A stretch of DNA of 30,287 bases, taken from Tieghemiomyces parasiticus. Lineage: Eukaryota; Kickxellomycota; Dimargaritomycetes; Dimargaritales; Dimargaritaceae. Under the pieces are notes generated by a model. That model was not told where the DNA came from, ran no database searches, and saw only the letters and a program-made list of their open reading frames with translations. The first letter of the stretch is position 1. Every line of letters begins with the position of its first letter. Both the position numbers and the translations under genes were made by a program. Positions 1 through 10,282 of this stretch are shown here, in pieces. The stretch is taken from contig JANBPT010000571.1 in the NCBI GenBank assembly GCA_027575765.1, positions 1 through 30,287 on the forward strand, given 5' to 3'.

Positions 1-111
1 TTACAGCTTAACCTCTCTTTTATAATAATTTCTTTTCTTTATTATCGATTGCCAACGACCAACGACGTCATTACAAAGGGACATTGAAACCAATCACAAC
101 ACAACAGAGCA

Positions 112-182
112 GCCATTGTAGTATAGTGGCAGTACGTCGCGTTGTGGCCGCGCTGACGCTGGTTCGATTCCAGCCAATGGCA
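112..182 (+). tRNA. tRNA-His (anticodon GTG)
   Basis: The acceptor stem GCCATTG (112-118) pairs perfectly with CAATGGC (175-181), with discriminator A at 182. A short D arm has GTA (121-123) pairing with TAC (133-135) around AGTGG. The anticodon loop TTGTGGC (142-148) carries GTG at 144-146, which reads His codons. The T arm is GCTGG-TTCGATT-CCAGC (158-174) and contains the B-box. A T4 run at 187-190 fits Pol III termination. The outermost anticodon-stem pair (137/153) is a T-C mismatch; the other four pairs are Watson-Crick. The base before the acceptor stem is A, so the His-specific G at position -1 is not encoded and would be added after transcription, as is usual in eukaryotes. Confidence 0.95.
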
Positions 183-1526
183 ATTGTTTTATCCCGGTGT
201 AGATTATTCGTGTTGTGTTATACGCACTTTCCAGTGATAGTAACATTTATCGTTAATTCTTATCTTGTATCCTAGCTGCATTTTTCTCTGAGCGGTTTAT
301 AGTCGATTTTTATCCACTTCTTTAAGGTAGTGGTCTGTTGTTTCTGGTATGCTTTCCGTTACCTCTAGGTTAATGGGCCCACCGGCCGGGAAACCGTCGC
401 TGCAGCGATTTCTGTTTTTTTTTGTCCTCCTCCTACCACTCTATAATTGGAAAACCATGAATTCCTTACCATGGGGTCGCCAAAGTCTCAATTGGCTTGA
501 ATGGGTAGCATTCGCGGCATATACAGCAAAGCCACCGACAATTATTCGAAAAGACGGACAATCTCGGTCCTGCGCGTAGTTGGAGGGGTGGACATCTGGG
601 CGGTAGAGATAATTCTGAGACCGTGAGGAGGACAGATGTGGAGAGGGTCGACACAGGCGGAGAGGAGGAATATCGGGGGACGGTCACCCTGCCAAGACGG
701 CTGCGTCCGGGCCCGCGTTGGCCTGGGACCTCCGCCGCGCCCCGTCATATAGTCCATTTCCACCCCTCCGTATCCATCCTCCTTTCTCCCCTTTCGCGAC
801 CGTCGGCGCTTCGCAGGTAGTAACCTTACCTCGGCGGCCGTGTGGATCGGGCCTCGTCATTATTATTGGTGCCGACAAGCAACGATAGCTGAAGGTTTCG
901 CGTTTGGCCCCCGGCGAATGGATTAACTTGTCTCGCGCTCTCAGCCTGGACGTGGTGAAGGGGCCAATGGCTTTGCGTATACGGCAATTGTGTGTCCTCC
1001 TCAGCCTTATTCTCGCCTTGCTTCCGCCATTTATCCACCATTGCACTCTGCCATATGCACCCTCTCGCGCTCCGTCCCTGCCCGCCCCATTCTCTCTCTT
1101 TCTCTGTATATATATACTGCTGTATCCGCTTGCCTCTACTCCAACAACTACATCCTCACCTTTGCTACTGGCGCTCTACTCTTGTAATTGCCTGCCTACG
1201 CCTGTCGGGCTTTCCCTTCCTGCCGCTTCTGTGTATATTTTTCGCTTACCCTCCATCCCCTGTGAGCTTTTGCTCAGACTGACCAACTCTGCCACCACGT
1301 CGTAATTAACCGCCGGCAGCTCATCCCACTCCAACCCTCCGTTGTATTGCCCAAACGTTCGCCCACCGCAGCGCTAACCTTGTAACCCGCCTCCTCGAGA
1401 CTGATTCAGTATCACCTCCCGGATTCCGCCCCTAACCAATTAGCGCACCACCGGTCAAATATTCACCACCTTTTCCGGGGCCACATAACTATACTGCGAC
1501 CAACCTACTTTACTATCTATCTCACC
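183..1526. other. Intergenic region and pyrimidine-rich leader of the secreted-protein gene
   Basis: No convincing gene lies between the tRNA and the small secreted-protein gene. The open frames here start at non-ATG codons or run through low-complexity pyrimidine-rich sequence. Bases from about 1040 to 1520 are strongly C/T-rich on the plus strand, as in fungal promoters and 5' leaders, and hold a TATATATATA stretch at 1107-1116. I see no further RNA gene. Confidence 0.6.
1107..1116 (+). promoter_or_regulatory. Possible TATA element for the secreted-protein gene
   Basis: An uninterrupted TATATATATA sits between C/T-rich blocks, about 410 bases upstream of the ATG at 1527. If it is the TATA box, the 5' leader is long or contains an intron. 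It could equally be a simple AT repeat. Confidence 0.3.
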
Positions 1527-1982
1527 ATGAAATCGCCGCTCGTCACTGCCCGTCTGCTGCTGGCCACCACTTTTGCCTTGACCCTGGCTGCCCAGATTAT
1601 GGGGGCCCCTATGCCAGAGGACTCGATCGACCCTGCTAACACTCCGGTCGAGGGGACGATTACGAATGGTGCCAGCAAAATTATAGCCGGCGTTCTGACC
1701 CCCGTGATTGTATTGAAGAACGGTGCCTCGGCCATCGGTGATGGAATCAAAGGTCAGGTTGATCGTATCAAGTCCGGGGTGAAGAGTGCCACCGAGACCA
1801 TTACCCAACCCTTCGACAAGGCAAGTGAGGAGGCCAAGGCCGTGTCCCAACAGACCGTGCAAAACGCCGCCCAGGCCGCTAATGAAATCAAGGCCGATGC
1901 GCAAAAGAAGATCGAAGACGCCGCGACGGCCACTGGTACAAAGTTGATTGAGGCTGGTCAGAAGGTCGCAAGTCAAGAATAA
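1527..1982 (+). CDS. Small secreted amphipathic-helix protein, function unknown
   Basis: This is a 151-residue single-exon protein starting ATG in the context CTCACCATGA. Residues 1-22 or 1-27 form a classic signal peptide: K2, a hydrophobic core of Leu, Ala, Thr and Phe, then a small-residue cleavage zone around A22/A27. The mature part opens with a Pro/Asp/Glu-rich stretch, then a Gly/Val/Ile segment. From about residue 70 to the end it is Ala/Lys/Glu/Gln-rich with alternating charged and small hydrophobic residues and no Cys, which suggests long amphipathic helices. The composition recalls LEA-type or apolipoprotein-like proteins, but I recognise no family. It may be a secreted or surface protein, possibly lineage-specific. 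An AATAAA lies 204 bases after the stop. The GC-rich codon use matches the known genes in the window, which supports it being real. Confidence 0.72.
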   Translation: MKSPLVTARLLLATTFALTLAAQIMGAPMPEDSIDPANTPVEGTITNGASKIIAGVLTPVIVLKNGASAIGDGIKGQVDRIKSGVKSATETITQPFDKASEEAKAVSQQTVQNAAQAANEIKADAQKKIEDAATATGTKLIEAGQKVASQE

Positions 1983-2185
1983 TTTGCCCCCGTGCCACAT
2001 GGAAACTCCGCCAACTATCTATTCCATAACTTTAGGGTCAAATCTCACGTGACCTGTGCCTGTTAATAGCTACCCTTGAGCTTAGCACGTATTTCGTGAC
2101 CCACCTCGTTTTTCGCGGCACACGATTCGTTTACCTATGTAACTATACCTCTACCTTGATCAAATCCCCGCCTACTATGTTTTCC

Positions 2186-2191
2186 AATAAA
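2186..2191 (+). promoter_or_regulatory. AATAAA polyadenylation signal
   Basis: A canonical AATAAA followed by AGATTTTG lies about 200 bases downstream of the secreted-protein stop codon on the same strand, with no other gene between. Confidence 0.5.
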
Positions 2192-2225
2192 AGATTTTGC
2201 CCTATTGCCCTGAATTAGCTGTCTG

Positions 2226-2419
2226 GGGACAATGTATTTTTTAACTTGCCAAATGCGCGGATCTGACCTCCCCAAGAGAGGGGGTGAGGTTATTGTCCCA
2301 TAGACAAGGGCCACCCTGTTAAATCGGCCCCCATGCTGCACTGAATTCCCAAGGAATTCAATGGCGACCAATATAGCCGTTTCTCCTGAGGAGAAGTAAT
2401 AAACCCATACGGTATGGGT
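2226..2419. repeat. Cluster of short inverted repeats
   Basis: Four dyads lie within 194 bases. GGGACAAT (2226-2233) pairs with ATTGTCCC (2292-2299) around a smaller imperfect CCTCCCC/GGGG-GAGG hairpin. TGAATTCC (2342-2349) pairs with GGAATTCA (2353-2360). TTCTCCT (2381-2387) pairs with AGGAGAA (2389-2395) across one base. ACCCATAC (2403-2410) pairs with GTATGGGT (2412-2419) across one base. The single-base-centred ones look like protein-binding dyads. Function is unknown. Confidence 0.5.
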
Positions 2420-5186
2420 CGATACTACCCATCTGCCGGTCAATCGGTGCATCCCGGCTGTCTGACGTAAAATCCGTTAACCGTCATAAGCATCCAATGT
2501 GACCCTGCGGGTGGCTCTGAGTAATGCATGTGCCATACAGCTGGAATGCCATAGTAGTGACTGGTATGTGGCCACCCACGATTATGTAGCCAGGCCAGTC
2601 GAGTTGGACCCAATGTCCCATAGTGACTGCGTGGATTGTGAAAATACATTCTGTAAAAATATTTTGAGCAGACCATTTCCAAGAGAATCATCGGATAAGT
2701 GCGTCCCTAAAGGGATTGATACGGAGACAGGCACTGGAGGGAAGGAGGCTACAACAGGGATCAGCCAGGTTGGTATTCACCCAACTCCGTTGAGTCGTGT
2801 ACCCTTAAGAATAGTAGCTTGCGCGACAGCAGGTCAGTAGCCGAGTCCTGGCCACATACATGGCGAACTGATCTTTCAGATGATCGGCTGGGAGGGGGTG
2901 CACTGGGGTCTCCTACCGCAGCCGTAGCACCACAACAGACGAGAAACAGTTGATGCGCAGAACCCAGTCATGATAAAAAAGGGGTATTATGCTAACCATT
3001 GAGCCTAGACCGTTGTGGCGTCCTACTCAGGCGACCTGGATGTGGCTCTGGTTGACGGCTCCAAAGTCTAGGAGTACAACTACAATGTTATATTTGCATC
3101 ACAGACAATGGTATACGGCAATAGGGTGGTGTTGACTTAGGATTCGCCATTGCTGTAGGCCAGGTACTTTTGTTACGGCACATCATCCAATCTCCTGGTC
3201 GACCGAGGGGAAAAAACAACTGGATTGATGAGAGCCTCTTGTTCCCCCTCCCCGCGACGGCCTAGAAAGTCCTCGCAGCCCTCACGACGTTTCACAATGA
3301 CTACACATGCCTTGTGGGGGGAAAGGACGAGAACGCATGCGCTGCCGGGTTTGTATCTGCTGGCAAGAAGACGGGTTCCAATTATCCCCAACAAATACAT
3401 CGGTACGGAGTTGTGGCCATTATTATTATTGTCGGGTATTTCACTTACCGCACCTAGTAACTGTACTTGAAAATAAAAAACTAACCGACGGCTAATGGGC
3501 TGATTACTTTTTCCACTTCGATTCACTGGCCCGATTTCGGCCCGTGACCTCCTGTCGTTTAGCATCGCTAGGACCAACCAAACATGTTCGGCTGCTTACC
3601 CGCCCGCGGGTGTCCTCTCCACCGATCACTAGCCAACCGAAGAATAGTGGAGGCTTATCGGGCTCGATACTGTACCTGCTTGGCGTTCCAAATAATGGAA
3701 TTTCTAGCCGTTATATGGGAACTGGTCCTCAATTTTAATAAGAAACGTCGCCATTTTAATTGCTTATCCCCACAGAGGTGACTTATTTAGCTGCATTCGG
3801 GTCCATTCTTTTAGCCATTAACGGAGTGGGCCAAATTGCTTGCCCATTTAGGTCGAACTAGTTGAAGGGACCACCCTGACAACTTTGCCGCGATCAAGCC
3901 TATAGGGTGTTGTACCATGGGGAAGCGCGAGGATATTGGTAGGCAGGGCGGATCACTTCTGACGGCCCCAACCGACCATGCGGCCTAAAATAGGTATAGT
4001 AGTGGACCGGTGGCGGGGTGATTTAGGCGTCTAGACCACTGGTGGGGACATGCCCTACCTGTTCCTGACTACTGACCCATGCCATGGGTTTATTAAACCA
4101 CCTCCACCTCTAAACGCATCGTTGGCAAAGGGTAACAGCATAGAGCACGCCTTGACTATTGCCCATAAGTTAAAGTCAACGCCAAAATTACCAAGTGGGT
4201 CATAATGCCATCATGGGTTTTTCGACTAGAAAGCTATCCACTCTACTACATAAGCGATTTATGGGTCACCAGTTGAGCGTGATGAGCCAGATTCGGTTGC
4301 GGTCAACCTTAAAAGTATCCATCAAACTGACCACCCCAGTAAATTTAAATGGAGACTTTGAGAAGCCCTTAGGAAGCTCTACTGCAGGCCATACCGATTT
4401 ATTGGAGAGCGTATCAATTGGCCGCGGCTACCCGCCGGCACAGCCACATGCCCCCCCCAGTCAAACCGCTTAGGTCGGAATCCCTTGCTTCACCAATGAC
4501 ATGGGGGAGTTTAGGGCTCAAGAAATCGCCGCACCAATAGCAGGGCAGATAGGCCAGATAACGGGGTTACACAAGGCGAGGGCCTGACAGAGGGGGTGCG
4601 GTAGGGGACTGTTCCACCAGTCAGACAGGGTAATGGCGGATGAGACAGGTGGCTTATTTTTTTGCATCGAAAACATCCCGGTACACATCTAACCAGGGGC
4701 CCCACCAAAAGGGGCGTAGAGTAACTGAAAGAGCCAAATAGCCGCTGTCGCCGCAGCCAGAACGGTCTCTGCCACCTTGCCAAAGTGTCCGACCCCAACC
4801 TCATGATCGTCACACTCCAACAGCCCATCCCGGAGGCGGTTGGTATAAAGGCGAGCGGCCCCGCTCACTTCATCCTGGCCCTGCTCACTTTCCAAACCCC
4901 GCGTACGGATTTTTATGTGCAAAGAGCCACGCCAGGGCCGCGCAGTCAACCGTCAACCGCCTATTTTCCTAATCACGCACTCCCTTTACTAAACAGAGCC
5001 CTCCGTAGGCTGCGTTCTGTCTCAAACTCTTAACCGCGGTATACTACAACCGCCGTCCGCTGTCTCGCCAGGCCGCGAGCACCCGGCTCCCTACGACCTT
5101 TCGTCTTGTTGGCAAAGGGTCATCCCGCCCCACCCTCGACTCGACTCCCCCCTTCCCCGTGCCTCTTCCGCCCCGCCCCCGCTGCC

Positions 5187-6893
5187 ATGGCCGCCCCTGC
5201 AACGCCACTGCCATGGAAGCAGGTGGGGACCCTCTGCCTGCTCCGCCTGACGGAGCCCATCAGCTTCTCGGTGCTGTTCCCGTTCGTCTACTTTATGGTG
5301 CGCGACTTTGACACGACCACCGACCCCAAGGTCATTGGCTTCTACGTCGGCATCGTGGCCTCGGCCTTCTCCTTCGCCCAGCTCACCACTAATATGTTGT
5401 GGGGCGCTGTGTCGGACCGCATCGGCCGCCGTCCCGTGTTGCTCATGGGCACCATGGGCACCATTCTGTGCTCGCTGGCCTTTGGCTGCAGCCGGTCGCT
5501 CGGGTGGGCTGTGGCCACCCGCGTGATCTGGGGCGCCCTCAACGCCAATGCCAGCACTGCCAAGACCATGATGGCCGAGATCACCGACGAGACTAATCAG
5601 GCCAAGGGCTTCAGCCTGCTCCCGCTCTGTTGGAACCTCGGCACCATTGTGGGTCCCGTGATTGGCGGCCTGCTGGCCCGGCCCGCCGAGAACTTTCCTG
5701 GTCTGTTTGGCCACATCGAACTTTTCCGTGCGTACCCGTACATGCTACCGTGCTTGATTTGCTCGATCTTTGGCGTTGCTGCCTGGCTATCTGCCTTCTT
5801 TTTGCTAGAGGAGACCCTGCACTGCAAACTACTGACGGCCACCGACCCAGCGTCCTCTACCACGTCCTGTACCGTCACGCCGGCACACTCCCGTGGCGAC
5901 AGCGCGAGTGTTACCAGCAACGATGACGACGGCGAGGACAGCGGCCTACGAGTCCTCAATGGTAAGCCCCGGTATCTCACTGAGGAGCAACAGCCCCTGC
6001 TGGGCCCACCGACCTCCCGACCCAGCTACACCACCGTCGTGGCTTCCTCCTCGACCACCCCGTCACCGGCGCTGACGGCCAACCGCGCCAGTGCCGACAC
6101 TTGCCCGGGCACGGACGTCGCCGAAGAGGGCCCCACGCGCCGCCAAGGCACTGTGGCCTCGATCGTGGCAGCCCTCCGCGGCGATACCGTCAAAGTCGTG
6201 GCCGGGTACTTCGGCCTGTCCTTACTAGCCGGCATGATGGACGAGATGTATCCGGTATGGTCAGCCACCACTCCGGACCTTGGCGGTCTAGGCTTCTCGG
6301 TCCGCGAGCTGGGCCTGACGCTATCCTTCTCGAGCTTTGTCGTCCTCTACGTCCAGATCTTCGTCTACCCGAAGGTCCAACCCCTTCTAGGCAGTATCCG
6401 TTGCTTCCGGATCGGTATCCTGTCCTTCGCCGTCGTCGGCCAGGTCCTCCCGGCCCTCACCACTCTGGAACGCATCCTCCATCCTCTGCCGGACGACGGC
6501 ACGGTTCCGCCCCTGAGTCCAGTCACCTGGGTCATCCTTATCGTCGCCCTGATCGTCCGCGTCATCGCTGGCACACTCACCTTCACCAGCGTTAACCTAC
6601 TGGTCAATAACTCCGTCGCCGACCGTCAGGTGCTCGGCACCGTCAACGGTTTCGCGCAGAGTATGGGTGCCCTGGCCCGCGCTCTCGGTCCACTCACCGC
6701 CGGTATAGTCTGGAGCTGGTCGTTGCTGCACGACTATCCATTCCCGTTTGACTACCACTTCATTTTTCTCCTGATTACCTTGGTCGGGTTCGCCACCTAC
6801 GCGGTTTCCCGCACATGGCACCCGCGTATCAACCAGCGCCAGTTTGCCCTGCTTAAGCGGGTCCCCAGTACCGACTCGGCGGCCAGTGTGTAG
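5187..6893 (+). CDS. Major facilitator superfamily transporter, ZIF-like/YCR023C type
   Basis: This is a single-exon gene of 568 residues. The ATG at 5187 is chosen because its context GCTGCCATGG is strong and the upstream in-frame extension begins only with TTG. The protein has the two-times-six-helix MFS layout. Motif A, G-x-x-x-D-R-x-G-R-R at residues 73-82, sits between helices 2 and 3, and an E-E-T-L motif follows helix 6. A long hydrophilic central loop (about 212-335) is rich in Ser, Thr and acidic residues. The second half has the segment N-N-S-V with D-R-x-x-x-G-T-V-N-G near helix 10-11, as in the fungal and plant ZIF-like group. Family members export small organic or metal-chelating molecules by proton exchange, often at the vacuole; the substrate here cannot be read from sequence. 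The loop carries E-Q-Q-P-L-L (267-272), an acidic dileucine-type sorting signal consistent with vacuolar delivery. Confidence 0.9.
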   Translation: MAAPATPLPWKQVGTLCLLRLTEPISFSVLFPFVYFMVRDFDTTTDPKVIGFYVGIVASAFSFAQLTTNMLWGAVSDRIGRRPVLLMGTMGTILCSLAFGCSRSLGWAVATRVIWGALNANASTAKTMMAEITDETNQAKGFSLLPLCWNLGTIVGPVIGGLLARPAENFPGLFGHIELFRAYPYMLPCLICSIFGVAAWLSAFFLLEETLHCKLLTATDPASSTTSCTVTPAHSRGDSASVTSNDDDGEDSGLRVLNGKPRYLTEEQQPLLGPPTSRPSYTTVVASSSTTPSPALTANRASADTCPGTDVAEEGPTRRQGTVASIVAALRGDTVKVVAGYFGLSLLAGMMDEMYPVWSATTPDLGGLGFSVRELGLTLSFSSFVVLYVQIFVYPKVQPLLGSIRCFRIGILSFAVVGQVLPALTTLERILHPLPDDGTVPPLSPVTWVILIVALIVRVIAGTLTFTSVNLLVNNSVADRQVLGTVNGFAQSMGALARALGPLTAGIVWSWSLLHDYPFPFDYHFIFLLITLVGFATYAVSRTWHPRINQRQFALLKRVPSTDSAASV

Positions 6894-7500
6894 CGAGAAC
6901 TCCCGACAGGCACCCGCATCATGGACAAGGGCCAACCTTCGTCTCCCTTCCCCGAAACGCTGACTTGCCGCTCTACGCCTCGGCGCCGCCGGCCTTTCCT
7001 GCGCTGCTTTTCGTGCTCGACCAGTATCGAGGGGCGCACTTCTTGTTGTAATACACCCTATGTACATTCATAAATATATCATTTCACATACGCCTCCAAA
7101 TTCCGAATCGGAGGTCAATAAGGAAGCAGCGACGTGGCGTTCTTAGGGCGATTCGAAAGTATTTTATTCGGTGTGGTTGCTAGACTAGACTCCGGCGTAT
7201 TGGGTCGCTTCTTCAGCCGTGGTGAATACCGGTACACTGGGACACCCAACTATGCTACTCTTGGAACTAAGGCCTTGTACGCGGCTAGTAGGTTACCGAC
7301 CTTCCCCCCTTCCCCAAGCACTAGCACATTCAATCCATACTAACTACTGCGCATCCAAGCTGCTTAGCACTTCGCCCCATTACCCCTCAACCGCGCAATC
7401 CAGGATCCCGAAACCCTTGGCATCCTAATAGTCGATTTTTGGCAACTCCTGTCGCGCATTCCGGCCACTCTTCACGCGGCCTACTCGCCCGGCGGTAACC
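6894..7500. other. Intergenic region between transporter and CWC27
   Basis: About 600 bases contain the transporter 3' end and the CWC27 promoter. A short AT-rich stretch with ATAAATATAT lies at about 7070-7080 and AATAAG at 7114-7119; either could direct 3'-end formation. No canonical TATA box is evident upstream of the CWC27 ATG. The small open frames here look fortuitous. Confidence 0.5.
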
Positions 7501-9493
7501 ATGAGCACCATTTACAATCAAGAACCGGCCACAAGGTAAGTAACTAGTACTTGCCTGTCTCCCGGCCGTTAGACCCGCCTCGGTTGCGACATCCGCGGCA
7601 GTGACTGCCAGTACGCTAACTTTCCACCCACCGCCCCGATAACCCCCCGCTCACCATGTTCACCTCTACCGTAACTTTTGCTTCGCCAGAGGGCAGGTGA
7701 CTTTGAAGACCACTGTAGGTGATATTGAACTGACCTTCTGGACCAAGGAGGCGCCCAAGGCCTGCCGGAATTTCGTGCAGCTCTGCCTCGAGGGCTACTA
7801 CGACGAGACCATCTTCCATCGTGTGGTATCCGGGTTCATCGTCCAAGGTGGCGACCCCACCGGCACGGGTGAAGGTAAGTTAATGCCCGAGAAGGGGACG
7901 GGAGGTGCGGGTTCCGTCAGCCTAGTAGCTACGAAGGATCATGTTTGGGTACCACACAGGGCACTAACGTGTATCACCACCAATCTTCCTCTCCCCTCTG
8001 CATACTACCCTTTTTCGACAGGCGGTGAGTCTATCTACGGCGAACCATTTAACGATGAGCTCCACTCGCGTCTCCGCTTCACGCGGCGCGGGCTCCTGGC
8101 CATGGCTAATGCAGGCAAGAACGACAACGGGAGTCAGTTCTTTATCACGCTGGACCGCGCGGAGGAACTGCAAAATAAGCATACCATCTTTGGCACAGTA
8201 AGTCACGATGAAGGACGGTGTGCCTCCGCTCTTTACACTAGGTCAGTATTACAACCCCAGTATGCCTGGGTTCGTTTCGAAAGTAACTGACCGAATTTAG
8301 CCTGATCCGATTCATGACCCTACATACCCGACCCTTTCTACAGGTGGTGGGCGACACCATTTTCACAGTGCTCAAGATCGGGTCGATGGAGACCAACGAC
8401 GACGAGAAGCCACTCGTACCGCCCCGAATCACAGAAGCCGTCGTCGAAGACAACCCCTTCCCGGACATTGTACCTCGTATCACGGCCGATGAACGGCGAC
8501 ACATGCGTCAGCGGCAGACGGAGGAGGAGTCTGATCCGCGCCGGCGGCGGAAACGGCAGGGAAAGGCCGTGAAGAACCGCAACCTCCTCTCTTTTGGCGC
8601 AGGCGGAGAGGAAGGAATCAACACTGCTGAGGACAAAGGGGCGGGAGCAGAGGAAGAAGGGGGTGAAATAGGCCCCTTTAGCGGCGGAACGGGAAAGCAG
8701 GCCTCGACCTTCAAGATGCGTAGTATGCACGACCTCGTCGTTGACGACGCGCGCCTAAGCAAGACTGCCAAGGCCGAGCGGCGAGGGACTGATGTCCCCA
8801 CCAAATCGGTCAAGCAAGCCGCACCGCCGGCTGCCGACAACGCGGAGACGCCACCGTCGACAAAGACAGATACCGACTCCACCGCTCGGGTAGTGGAGAC
8901 CAAGGACGAAACAGCCGGATTGCTAAGTCAGGAAAGCGAAGTGCCAAAGAAGGCACTCTCGTCGAAACGCTCGACAGCCAAGTCCCTTCTCGACGGGTAC
9001 ACCAAGCGCAAGGCCCTGCTGAAGAAGGATACGAAGGGTAGCCACGAGGACCAGGTAGGTTTCGAAAGGCAATCCAAATGGTTGAATATTCAAACTAGCC
9101 AGAAGGCGCGGGTGTGGGGTTGTAACTTTTTTTTACCGGTTCCAGACGGGCAACACTTGACTTGGACTGGGATGTTACCCGATATCCGTCCTTTTCAAAT
9201 CCAGAACACACACTTACCGTACGAACCCCGCCTCTCTCACCCCCTCCCTTCCCCGACATACTGTATAGCTCCTGAATCGACTGGCCTCATTTCGTCAAAA
9301 ACTACAACCCGGCGGCAAAGGGATTAAACGCGACCGACCTGACCCTGAGGCCGCGGACAACCCCGAGTGGCTACGACACCGCCTGGTATTCGACAAACCG
9401 GACACAGGGCGCAAGGCGACTCCTGGTGAGGGTGGAGACCATATCGACGACTACGTAGTCCTTGACGCCAAGCGGCGACCCGGGCTCGACTAA
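7501..9493 (+). CDS. CWC27: Spliceosome-associated cyclophilin-type protein CWC27
   Basis: Five exons can be drawn: 7501-7535, 7690-7874, 8022-8197, 8344-9054 and 9269-9493, joining in frame to 443 residues (human is 472). All donors read GTAAGT or GTAGGT and all acceptors end in AG. The N-terminus matches CWC27 (M-S-x-I-Y-x-Q-E-P), followed by a cyclophilin fold at about 12-165 with F-H-R-V-V, Q-G-G-D-P-T-G-T-G, S-M/A-N-A-G and N-G-S-Q-F-F. The position of the active-site Trp of cyclophilin A holds Glu (R-A-E-E-L-x-N-K-H), as in other CWC27 proteins, so isomerase activity is probably absent. The charged middle carries the conserved L-L-S-F-G motif; the end (L-L-N-R-L-A-S-F and W-L-R-H-R-L-V-F) matches the CWC27 tail that binds CWC22/eIF4A3-type partners. 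It acts in the nucleus in the activated spliceosome. Confidence 0.93.
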
Positions 9494-10074
9494 CTATAAG
9501 CCACGTTTCTCTTTAATATATATATAGGGCAGGTATCCCGGCTGACGCAGTGTAATAACGCTGGCCGTATGGAGTTGATCTGGCAGGCAGTAAACGCACA
9601 CAATGGATGTTCGTACTAGGCAAGAATGAGGGCTTGTAATTAAACACGGGCATTGGTTGCCTTCTACTAAGTACACTGCCGTTGAAAGGACCGTTGAGGC
9701 GTTACCAATATTGGGAGATTCGAAGGCCAGCGTTCCGAAGACTACGGTGGGTCCTATCAGGTGACTGAGGTGTCGATCATGATGGCTGGGTCAGGCCGAA
9801 AATTAATCGCTCCGTGATTGGTCAGCTTTGCCCACGACGCGTCGGGCCACTGGGTTTGAGCCTCCGATACCCCACCGTCGGCCGCTTTAACCTTCCGAGC
9901 CAGCGCGTGTTTACGCGCCAGGGGTGGAAGGCGGGGAGGGGAAGTGCGCGGGGACTGAGCACGACCCGGGCGGTACGCGTGCGCGCCGTAACTATCCACA
10001 CCCAAAATCTCAATGCCTTCGCTCTGTCCGCCCCCCCACCGCACGCCGGAAACAGGCGGACCTTGCAGCGACTG
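9494..10074. other. Intergenic region between CWC27 and Hsp20
   Basis: About 580 bases. An AT repeat at about 9513-9526 lies just after the CWC27 stop. The rest is probably the Hsp20 promoter. I see no perfect array of heat-shock elements; TTCGAA at 9724-9729 and TTCCGAA at 9735-9741 are half-site-like but wrongly spaced. No gene is supported. Confidence 0.45.
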
Positions 10075-10082
10075 TATAAAAG
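10075..10082 (+). promoter_or_regulatory. TATA box for the Hsp20 gene
   Basis: TATAAAAG is a textbook TATA box in otherwise GC-rich sequence. It is followed by pyrimidine-rich, probably transcribed sequence and, about 200 bases on, by a strong splice donor (CTACAG|GTAAGG at 10283). That places it well for a leader exon of roughly 180 bases. Stress-inducible genes are typically TATA-dependent. Confidence 0.6.
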
Positions 10083-10282
10083 TATCCGGGTCGGGCCGCC
10101 TCCGCACCGCTTGGTATGCGTATTTAGTTGTTGTTTTTGCTACTACCCTGTCATTACTACGCCGCCACACCACCTGGTACTATTCGGCCTTGCTGACCCT
10201 TTCACCCTACTCTGCCTTGGCATACCCGTCCAACGTCCTTCTCCACGACGCATCTCATCCCCTCTCGATTCCTAGTCTACAG

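Larger units (their letters stand above)
1983..5186. other. Gene-poor intergenic region
   Basis: Apart from the AATAAA at 2186 and the leader of the transporter gene, I find no supported gene in this 3.2 kb. Open frames are short, mostly lack an ATG start, have no recognisable motif and do not show the GC-ending codon preference of the neighbouring real genes. It holds an E-box palindrome TCACGTGA at 2045-2052, a cluster of dyads at 2226-2419 and a C8 tract at 4451-4458. Bases 5100-5186 are pyrimidine-rich and probably leader sequence of the transporter gene. Confidence 0.6.

Noticed and set aside
904..1305. 133-codon open frame upstream of the secreted-protein gene
   Set aside because: It starts at TTG and is mostly low-complexity Leu/Pro/Ser from a C/T-rich promoter or leader tract.
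4689..4949. 86-codon minus-strand open frame upstream of the transporter
   Set aside because: It contains no ATG and no known motif, and lies in the region expected to be the transporter promoter.
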